This document shows, in pieces, positions 57,057 through 64,000 of a DNA stretch of 64,000 nucleotides; position 1 is the stretch's first letter, and each line of letters begins with the position of its first letter. The notes under the pieces were generated by a model. That model saw nothing but the letters and a program-made list of their open reading frames with translations. It did no database searches and had not been told where the DNA came from. The DNA is taken from positions 496,001 to 560,000 of the forward strand of contig CAMRHE010000655.1 in NCBI GenBank assembly GCA_947044405.1, given 5' to 3'. The translations under genes were made by a program, and so were the position numbers. Origin of the DNA: Leptodactylus fallax (lineage: Eukaryota > Chordata > Amphibia > Anura > Leptodactylidae).

Positions 57057-58623
57057 CAGTCATGGCCAAAAGTTTTGAGAATGACACAAATATTATATTT
57101 TCACATGATCTGCTGCCCTCTGGTTTTTATGTGTGTTTGTCAGATGTTTTTATCACATACAGAAATATAATTGCATTCATATTATGAGTAACAGAAGCTT
57201 ATATTGACAGTTAGAATGAGTTAATGCAGCAAGTCAATATTTGCAGTGTTGACCCTTCTTCTTCAGGACCTCTGCAATTCTCCCTGGCATGCTCTCAATC
57301 AACTTCTGGACCAAATCCTGACTGATAGCAGTCCATTCTTGCAGAATCAATGCTTTAATTTTGTCTGAATTTGTTGGTTTTTGTTTGTCCACCTGTCTCT
57401 TGATGATTGACCACAAGTTCTCAATGGGATTAAGATCTGGGGAGTTTCCAGGCCATGGACCCAAAATCTCTATGTTTTGTTCCCTGAGCCATTTAGTTAT
57501 CACCTTTGCTTTATGGCAAGGTGCTCCATCATGCTGGAAAAGGCATTGTTGAGCGCCAAACTGCTCTTGGACGGTTGGGAGAAGTTGCTCTTGGAGGACA
57601 TTCTGGTACCATTCTTTATTCATGGCTGTGTTTTTAGGCAAGACTGTGAGAGAGCCGATTCCCTTGGCTGAGAAGCAACCCCACACATGAATGGTTTCAG
57701 GATGCTTTACAGTTGGCATGAGACAAGACTGGTGGTCGCGCTCACCTCTTTTTCTCCGAATAAGCTGTTTTCCAGATGTTCCAAACAATCGAAAAGGGGA
57801 TTCATCAGAGAAAATGACTTTACCCCAGTCCTCAGCAGTCCACTCCCTGTACCTTTTGCAGAATATCAGTCTGTCCCTGATGTTTTTTCTGGAGAGAAGT
57901 GGCATCTTTGCTGCCCTCCTTGAGACCAGGCCTTGCTCCAAGAGTCTCCGCCTCACAGTGCGTGCAGATGCACTCACACCTGCCTGCTGCCATTCCTCAG
58001 CAAGCTCTGCACTGCTGGTAGCCCGATCCCGCAGCTGAAACACTTTTAAGAGACGGTCCTGCCGCTTGCTGGTCTTTCTTGGGCGCCCTGGAGCCTTTTT
58101 GGCACCAATGGAACCTCTCTCCTTGAAGTTCTTGATGATGCGATAGATTGTTGACTGAGGTGCAATCTTTCTAGCTGCAATACTCTTCCCAGTTAGGCCA
58201 TTTTTGTGCAGTACAATGATGACTGCACGTGTTTCTTTAGAGATAACCATGGTTAACAGAAGAGAAACAATGATGGCAAGCTCCAACCTCCTTTTAAAGT
58301 GTCCAGTGGTGTCATTCTTACTTAATCATGACAGATTGATCTCCAGCCCTGTCCTCATCAACACCCACACCTGTGTTAATGGAGCAATCACTGAAACGAT
58401 GTTAGGTGGTCCTTTTAAGGCAGGGCTGCAATGATGTTGAAATGTGTTTTGGGGGATAAAGTTCATTTTCTAGGCAAATATTGACTTTGCAAGTAATTGC
58501 TGTTAAGCTGATCACTCTTTATAAAATTCTGGAGTATATGCAAATTGCCATTAGAAAAACTGAAGCAGTAGACTTTGTAAAAATTAATATTTGTATCATT
58601 CTCAAAACTTTTGGCCATGACTG
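57057..58623. mobile_element. DD35E Tc1/mariner element, apparently intact
   Basis: It begins CAGTCATGGCCAAAAGTTTT and ends with its complement; the terminal repeats match for about 39 bp with one difference. It is flanked by TA (57055-57056, 58624-58625). Inner IR/DR-like motifs 'aagtcaatatttgca' and 'gcaaatattgactt' occur at about 57231 and 58473. It is 1,567 bp with an open transposase on the minus strand. It interrupts the Penelope-like element, so it arrived later. Confidence 0.96.
57234..58250 (-). CDS. Tc1/mariner transposase, DD35E, full-length open frame
   Basis: An uninterrupted frame of 338 codons runs from ATG at 58250 (MVISKETRAVIIVLH). An in-frame ATG 12 codons upstream (58286) is less likely because family members start with this helix. 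Domains in order, numbered from 58286: two helix-turn-helix motifs (about 17-110), GRPR at 67-70 between them, first Asp in FSDES (D161), second Asp in QHDGAPCHKAK (D253), Glu in [11 protein letters not shown] (E289). There are 35 residues between D253 and E289, one more than in Tc1 or Sleeping Beauty. DD35E is the hallmark of the Traveler group as I recall it. It excises and inserts its own element at TA. No stop or frameshift is seen, so it may be active or very recently active. Confidence 0.95.
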   Translation of the reverse strand: MVISKETRAVIIVLHKNGLTGKSIAARKIAPQSTIYRIIKNFKERGSIGAKKAPGRPRKTSKRQDRLLKVFQLRDRATSSAELAEEWQQAGVSASARTVRRRLLEQGLVSRRAAKMPLLSRKNIRDRLIFCKRYREWTAEDWGKVIFSDESPFRLFGTSGKQLIRRKRGERDHQSCLMPTVKHPETIHVWGCFSAKGIGSLTVLPKNTAMNKEWYQNVLQEQLLPTVQEQFGAQQCLFQHDGAPCHKAKVITKWLREQNIEILGPWPGNSPDLNPIENLWSIIKRQVDKQKPTNSDKIKALILQEWTAISQDLVQKLIESMPGRIAEVLKKKGQHCKY

Positions 58624-58797
58624 TACTCAGTTAGCCTCTAAAAGGTATCGCCTGATTACTTCACTCTTCCACTACTTTCAATGGCTAACACGGTACAACA
58701 TTATACTACTACAACCATAGTCAGGAGAATGTTCGGGCCACATGTTACAGCATTACTGCCTAGGTGTAAGCTAGAAGTAAAGCTGTACAAGGAATTG

Positions 58798-59730
58798 AAG
58801 GGGTTTTCTGGCTCACACGTTTTTTATACTGATGACCTATCTACAAGACTGATAAGTCATCAGTATCCAGTCGGTGGGGGTCCGCTTTGTGGACCCAGCA
58901 CAAACCAGCTGCTTTGGCTGCATCCCAGTGATGGAAGCTACTGCACAGGTTGGGGTCGGAAGCAGCTCTATTCCTATTAAAGTAATAGGTGCAGAGTTGT
59001 AGTAATCCGTCAACACCTCTATACAGTGGACTGAGCTGCAGCTTTGCGTCTATTACTTGAATAGGAACAGAGACTCTTCAGGGCCCGTCCAGCACCAGGA
59101 GGAAACCGGATCAGCTGATCAGTGCAGGGTCCCAGTGTCATCGGTATCAAACCACCTGGGGGCCTAAAAAACCCTTAATTGTACTTGGCACCATGTAACC
59201 CTTTATTATGCAGATTAGATGATCACTGATGATCTCTGTAACCAACTTATTTTAGGTGATCCTTTTAACAAAAAGTTATTGTTCGATGGGATTGGCCTGT
59301 CAGGTGTCAGATACCTCCCATACCAATGATAGTGACATGTAAGGGGCATTAATAGGAGCAGAAACATAGCTTTGGGACTACAAACCGATGAAGCAATACA
59401 GAGATAATCATCTTTATATAAATATGCAAATAAGCCTGCAAGTGCAATAGGGGCGGGGCCTGATTTGACATCCGCAAGTGCTCCAACTCTCCTGTGGAAT
59501 CACCTCTGAATGCTGTGCTGTGAATGACATTTTCACCCCATTCTTGTGTCACAGGTAAATCAGGCTCCGCCCCTTGTGCACTTGTAGGCTGATTTACATA
59601 TCCATAAAAAGATGATTATCCCTGCATTGCTTCATTGGTTTGTGACCACAAAGGTATGCTTCTGCTCCTAATAAGGCCCCTACACGGCACTATTATTGGT
59701 TGGGGGGCATCATGGACCTAGTAAACTTCC
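58798..59730. repeat. Foldback repeats in ANGPTL5 intron 3
   Basis: 58798-59165 has 'aggggttttctggctcacac…tactgatgacctatctacaag'. 59340-59690 is a clear foldback: 'aggagcagaaacatagctttg…aaaccgatgaagcaatacag' against 'ctgcattgcttcattggttt…tatgcttctgctcct', with 'gcaagtgcaataggggcggggcctgattt' against 'aaatcaggctccgccccttgtgcacttg'. Confidence 0.85.
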
Positions 59731-59900
59731 TTTAAGGGAGTTGTAGGAGTTATTGGTTGCTTTGCCATACTCCTGAAGGGCATGTCTGCTATGGTTATGG
59801 AGTAGTACATCACCCTCTCACATAGTAGATCTATTGTCTAACGTGTATTCTAACATTCTGTATCATACAATGTACTTAACCCTCTCATTATTACCTATAG

Positions 59901-60002
<102 letters not shown>

Positions 60003-60428
60003 TAGCTTTGTGACGTTTACTTGAATGAAGCAAAATTCTAATACATTACACCACTGCTACTAAGTAGACTATTGCACTGTGCTGCATTGTTGTACAAAGG
60101 GGCGTAACCTGAGGGGGTGCAGTGGGTGTGGTCGCACCCGGGCCCTGAAGCCTTAGAGGGCCCATAAGGTGTCTCTTCCCAATAATCAAACCTTACACTA
60201 AGCCTGTAGATTTTTGACTCACCCTATGTGTGCAAAAGACACCCTAGAGCAAGTCATACGGGCCCATACCTGTGGGGGAAGGCTCTGACACGTGCTATTT
60301 TATAGGCATACAGTGGTGTACATCACCCCTAAAAAAAAAGTATGCTGATGCATAATGTACTTATAGAGGCTAATAGGACTCTTATTTGGCCTGTTGTGTG
60401 AATGTAGGCCTATGAACAAGTGTAACTT

Positions 60429-60665
60429 AGGCCCGGTTCACATCTGCGTTTGGGTTTCCGTTTGGGGAGTCCGCTGCAAGCAGCACTTTCCTCTCCGTAT
60501 GTTTTGTGCGGAAACCAAGCAGAAACCACACGGACCCCATTATAGTCTATTGGGTCCGCGGGTTTCCCAGGTAAACCGCTTTTTATACATATAAGTTTCT
60601 GTTGGGGGGGTCCCCAAGCGGACTCGCCGAACGAAAACCTGAACGCAAATGTGAACCGGGCCTTA
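60429..60665. repeat. Foldback MITE 'gccggttcacatctgc', copy 2
   Basis: The ends 'ggcccggttcacatctgcg' and 'gcaaatgtgaaccgggcc', with 'ttggggagtccgc' and 'tccccaagcggactc' inside. It is about 85% like 38606-38858. Confidence 0.92.
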
Positions 60666-60699
60666 TACTGTACACCGGGAGCTTTTCCTGCCATATTTT

Positions 60700-61170
60700 A
60701 AAGGGGTTGCGCAATTAAGGCTACTTATTCCCCATCAAGAGGAGAACAGGGGACTGAAAGACTTTTGGTCTGACACCCAGGACCCCCAGCGATCTACAAC
60801 TCCTGTGGTAGGAAATAAGTGACCTTAATGGCACAATTCTTATAATGGGATTTTCGGGAACTTATATCCCATCCTTAGGATAGGCCATCCATAAGTGATA
60901 GTTGGGGGTCTGACACCAGCTTGAAGAGTCTACAGCTCCCATGAATGCTGCCGCCTCTTCCCTGTGCTGATGATGTCACGTTCATAGGTCACAAAGTACA
61001 GCAACAGCTCAGTCCCATGCAAGCGAACAGATCTGAGCTGCAGTACCAAGTACAGCCCCATATGCAATGTATGACACTGTGCTTGGTGAAGAGGTTGCAG
61101 CTGATCTGTGTGGTCCTGGGTGTTAGACCCCATCCAACCACATATTTGTGACCTATCCTAGAGATGGGTC
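60700..61170. repeat. Type C and related foldback fragments
   Basis: 60700-60840 runs 'aaaggggttgcgcaattaagg' to 'gaccttaatggcacaattc'. 60845-61165 has 'cttatatcccatccttaggataggcc' mirrored by 'gtgacctatcctagagatggg'. Confidence 0.75.
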
Positions 61171-62279
61171 ATCACTATATAAGACCCAGAAACTGCTATA
61201 AGCTTTTTTTATTTTTTAATTCTTGATTTTGACTTATTGTATTAGAAATTCTCATTTTATCAGAATCAAGGAAAAGTTATTACTAAATCCCCTTGGAAAG
61301 GCAAGGGTTATAGTAGCAGAGAAGGAGACATCCTGTTTATCCTTACTTTTTCCCTGTAGAGCTCGGGTTGCTCTGTTTGATGATCCCACCTTCAATAAGG
61401 ACGGCCAGCTGGCTGCACTGACATAGTACCAGCTCTAGGTACAGACGGCGCACACATCATGGAATATTCCACAGTAATAATACAGATTATATAGCCTAGT
61501 GCCTGGAATAATCCAGATATTATACTATGTAACACCAGAACAGAACTGGGTCTATATGTCATTCTGTCTGTGTCCCAGGAATGAATGCAAATATATGAGA
61601 AAAGCTGCCATGTAAAATGTTCCCCCAGTAATATGCCAACAAGACCCGAATATTGACAAGGCCAAGTTCTATTTTATAATTAGAAATGGGACACAGCTGC
61701 CCTATAAAAGAAAACCAGCACTGGCATCGATGTGTAATAGTTAGGGGCACTTTAAAGATTTTGTACTGGGGCCCTGGGTCATCACTTATTCTTCTGGGTT
61801 GGTACGAGGCAGAGTGAAATGGGACCCACACAAGATCCCCTAAATAAATAGAGACCTCAGATATGCTTAAAGGGGTTTAGGAGACCAGGGGTAATAGATT
61901 CTGATGACCTATCCACAGGATAGTACATCAGTACCAGATTGGTGGGTGTTGGACATATCATCTGGCCAGAAGCAGCCTTGCTCCTATTCAGGCCACCGCT
62001 ACAGTGTACAGAGCCAGAAGTGGTATACAGTGTATGGAGATATACACTGCAGTGGTGCAGCTCTGATCCCATCCACTTGGGCGGGCGGAGGGGCGCCCCC
62101 GCCCATATTACTAATTTAGGGATTTTGGCTCCCAAAATCGGGTGTTTTGTTTGAGGGGGGGCCAATGTTGTTTTTTGTTTTTTTTGTTTGTATTAATTAT
62201 TTATGATGTATATTTTTTTTTTTTTTTTTTTTTTTTAGCTACGAGTCTATGTTTTTTTGGTTTGGGGGGGGGGGGGAGA
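61171..62279. other. ANGPTL5 intron 4, low-complexity and repeat DNA
   Basis: 61862-62060 has 'aaaggggtttaggagaccag…gatgacctatccacaggatag', a foldback fragment. 62204-62236 is largely a T-run and 62264-62277 a G-run. I could not find a fibrinogen-domain exon here. Confidence 0.5.
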
Positions 62280-63126
62280 CCCCCCCCCTTTTATGTCAGC
62301 TTGCCTGTTCTGCAGACAGAATGTGAGCAGAGAAGCAGGAAGTGACGAGACAGAGAGCAGCAGCCATCTTGGCAAGTGTTGTATTGAACTGGTGTGGAGA
62401 TTTTTCTGTACAGCTAAGCTGTATCTTGGTCCAGAGACAAACAGAGTGTAAAGAGACAACAGGACTAGTGAGTCCACGTGAAAGGAACTGTGCTCAGTGG
62501 CTGATCAGTGAGACTGACATTATGACTGTGTATATGGATACCACAGATAGAGACTCGCAGTGCTGTTGATGTACTGGACGGCACCTGCTAAATCCCGGCT
62601 TACATCCCAGCTCAGTGTATGGATTCGGCAGGACTGTCAGTGTGCTGAGTGGAATCTGCTGTTGGATTACATTGCATTCAGTTGGTTTCCCTGTCTGTTA
62701 AAGAGGACTTCATTTCTCCCAAGATCCTGATAACCGTGAGGAGAGGACGCTTCACTATAAAAGAAAGGAACGACTTTGGGCCCCACCGCGCGCTTCTACG
62801 GACTGTAAGCGGTCCACCTGGACCACTGGGGAAAAGGGGGTGCACCCAAATGTGAAGTCAGGGTCAGTTAGGGATAGTTTTGAGTATATTGTTCATTCAG
62901 TGTCCATACTGCAGAAGTGGACAGAGTAAAAGTAGAAACCATTGCAGAATTTGCCTTGAAATTCTTCATGCTATATTGTATATTTTGCTTGTCTTTAGCC
63001 CTGTCATTTTACCTTTAACTAGCCTTTATTAACTTATAGTAAATATATATTTTTTTCTTGAACTACCGCGTGTGCGTTCATTTCTGGTTGCGGAGTCCAA
63101 ACCACCTGCCTTGCTCTCGGTTCACA
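62280..63126 (+). mobile_element. Probable 5' LTR of an LTR retrotransposon (start uncertain)
   Basis: This is inferred from position: it ends ...ttcaca three bases before a primer-binding site. It contains TATAAAAG at 62756-62763 as a promoter candidate and AGTAAA at about 63037 as a weak polyadenylation signal. The left limit is a guess because the 3' LTR lies outside the window and no TG…CA pair can be compared. The element is in sense orientation in ANGPTL5 intron 4. Confidence 0.55.
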
Positions 63127-63129
63127 AAT

Positions 63130-63147
63130 TGGCGTAGTCGGCAGGAT
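63130..63147 (+). other. Primer-binding site complementary to tRNA-Ser
   Basis: TGGCGTAGTCGGCAGGAT is the exact complement of the 3' end of vertebrate tRNA-Ser (…ATCCTGCCGACTACG plus CCA) as I remember it, 18 of 18. It would prime minus-strand DNA synthesis. tRNA-Ser priming is known for some Ty3/Gypsy elements such as the mag group. Confidence 0.8.
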
Positions 63148-63159
63148 CCGCTTACCAGA

Positions 63160-64000
63160 ATGGACGGTGACGCACCCGTTAGGGAGAATGGTGCTGGAGG
63201 AAGAATGCCAGCAGGGGCTATAATGAGTCAGTTAGCTAAATTTGATGGCAATAATATGTCAGTGAGTATGTGGGTGGAACAGATACGAATGATACAGCGA
63301 ATGTACCAGACCGCACCAGAAGTACTAGTAGAGCTAGCAATATTGACATTACAAGGGGATGCTAAGACCACGGTGATACTGAGGCCATTTGAACAAAGGC
63401 AGACATTTGAGCAAGTAGTCCAGATTCTAGAAACCATCTATGGAGAAACTGCATTGCTGGGGTCTCTGCAGGCTCGGTTCTTCCAGAGGGTACAACAGGA
63501 GAATGAAAGCCTTCCCCAATATGCAAATGCCCTACAAGAACTGCTCCGAGATATTCAAAGGAAGGAAAGAGGGGGCTCGCCAGCCTTCTGTAACCCTGAT
63601 CGGACTCTCCGTGACCAGTTTGTCCTGGGGATACGTGACGGCAGTTTAACTGTGACTATGCAGGATTTTATACGACGAGAGACTGATGCTAAATTCCATG
63701 ATGTACAGGTAGAGGCCATCTCCCGTGCCAATAGTATGGTCCCGAGGCCCCAGACCGCAGTTGGAGTTACTTTGTCACAGGGGGCTAGTTCTGGCTCAGA
63801 GACAGTAGAAAAAGGGACGGTTAAAGAAATTCTCACAGTAATGCAGAAACTGCAAGAACAAATGGAACACTTGCACACTCGTTGTGATGAGCAGTCTATG
63901 AAAATTGCAGACTTCCAGAAGACTGGAGATGAAAGGGTGAGCCATCCACACCCAGCAAGTCAGAATCACCCACCACCCCGCTGGAGGGGTGAGGATAGGA
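63160..64000 (+). CDS. Gag of a Ty3/Gypsy-like retrotransposon, runs off the window
   Basis: The frame is open from ATG at 63160, 12 bp after the primer-binding site, through 280 codons to the edge with no stop. It starts MDGDAPVRENGAGG, so there is no myristoylation glycine as in many retroviral Gags. The capsid-like part has LAKFDGNNMSVSMWVEQI, LAILTLQGDAK, ILETIYGE and QARFFQRVQQENESLPQYA, a pattern of Ty3/Gypsy and PNMA-type capsids. RTLRDQFVLGIRDGSL follows, then a coiled-coil-like ILTVMQKLQEQMEHLH. A CCHC zinc knuckle and Pol would be expected to the right. A retroviral origin is possible but less likely. Confidence 0.82.
   Translation, partial: MDGDAPVRENGAGGRMPAGAIMSQLAKFDGNNMSVSMWVEQIRMIQRMYQTAPEVLVELAILTLQGDAKTTVILRPFEQRQTFEQVVQILETIYGETALLGSLQARFFQRVQQENESLPQYANALQELLRDIQRKERGGSPAFCNPDRTLRDQFVLGIRDGSLTVTMQDFIRRETDAKFHDVQVEAISRANSMVPRPQTAVGVTLSQGASSGSETVEKGTVKEILTVMQKLQEQMEHLHTRCDEQSMKIADFQKTGDERVSHPHPASQNHPPPRWRGEDR

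Larger units (their letters stand above)
56273..58706 (+). mobile_element. Penelope-like element with 15-bp TSD, split by a Tc1 element
   Basis: A perfect 15-bp direct repeat TACTACAACCATAGT flanks it (56258-56272 and 58707-58721). Just inside the left edge, 'gaagtaatcaggcgatacct…' is the inverted copy of the right end once the nested Tc1 element (57057-58623) is removed. Inverted flanking copies and variable-length duplications are known in Penelope-like elements. Without the Tc1 insert it is about 865 bp, so the reverse transcriptase is missing and only the endonuclease part and 3' region remain. It lies in ANGPTL5 intron 3. Confidence 0.85.

Noticed and set aside
57361..58038. Plus-strand ORFs over the DD35E element
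   Set aside because: They are antisense shadows of the transposase gene.
61223..61426. Possible fibrinogen-domain exon of ANGPTL5
   Set aside because: The frame has none of the expected Cys, Gly-Gly-Trp or Asp-Gly motifs.
63228..63878. Minus-strand ORFs at the right edge
   Set aside because: They are antisense to the Gag frame, which has the better start context and primer site.

Overview
This window is a stretch of vertebrate nuclear genome, almost certainly from an anuran amphibian. It contains the 5' halves of two divergently transcribed host genes in a dense bed of DNA-transposon, foldback and tandem repeats. There is no operon structure or rRNA, and I recognised no tRNA gene or CRISPR. 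The frog assignment rests on the repeats: foldbacks with ends like GGCTAAGGCCCCACG, termini of the AAAGGGGTTGT type, several Tc1 families, Rex1, L2 and a Penelope-like element. It does not come from a species-level match.

Host genes. On the minus strand, five coding exons at 36302-36274, 34057-33938, 5492-5347, 1774-1657 and 638-437 encode the first ~205 residues of CEP126, a centrosome/cilium protein. On the plus strand, four coding exons at 41083-41181, 50585-50756, 55992-56095 and 59901-59994 encode the signal peptide and N-terminal coiled-coil region (~156 residues) of ANGPTL5, a secreted angiopoietin-like protein. All exon phases join correctly. The CEP126 3' part lies left of the window and the ANGPTL5 fibrinogen-like domain lies right of it. 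The start codons are 4.8 kb apart, head to head as I recall for human, with a CpG-rich promoter at about 36.29-36.80 kb. CEP126 intron 1 carries both hallmarks of a minor-spliceosome (U12-type) intron.

Left part, 0.6-34 kb (CEP126 introns 2-4). A short Tc1-derived element lies at 1.05-1.53 kb. A decayed DD34E Tc1 element at 6.94-8.53 kb is nested in a foldback repeat. A 31-bp minisatellite at 13.8-14.9 kb sits between two copies of a duplicated segment. A 2.2-kb hAT-like element with an 8-bp target duplication lies at 17.75-19.97 kb. An inverted repeat at 21.2-21.9 kb has grown a minisatellite in one arm. A second Tc1 element at 23.1-25.65 kb was broken by an L2-type retrotransposon. A TTAA-flanked element lies at 26.16-27.27 kb, and a ~140-bp tandem repeat ends beside exon 2.

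Middle, 36-41 kb. This is the intergenic space with the CpG promoter, a run of 54 G, a 31-bp tandem array in a hAT-like remnant, and a second locus of the 13.8-kb minisatellite.

Right part, 41-64 kb (ANGPTL5 introns). There is a ~185-bp tandem repeat just after exon 1 and a foldback with an internal 63-bp array at 45.1-45.95 kb. A Rex1-like retrotransposon with a dead reverse transcriptase lies at 51.3-53.1 kb. A Penelope-like element with GIY-YIG domain and 15-bp target duplication (56.26-58.72 kb) is itself split by an apparently intact DD35E Tc1/mariner element. At the right edge an LTR retrotransposon begins, with a tRNA-Ser-type primer-binding site and an open Gag frame running off the window. 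The two host genes share a promoter neighbourhood, but nothing visible suggests a shared function; the mobile elements sit in introns and intergenic DNA and break no recognised exon.
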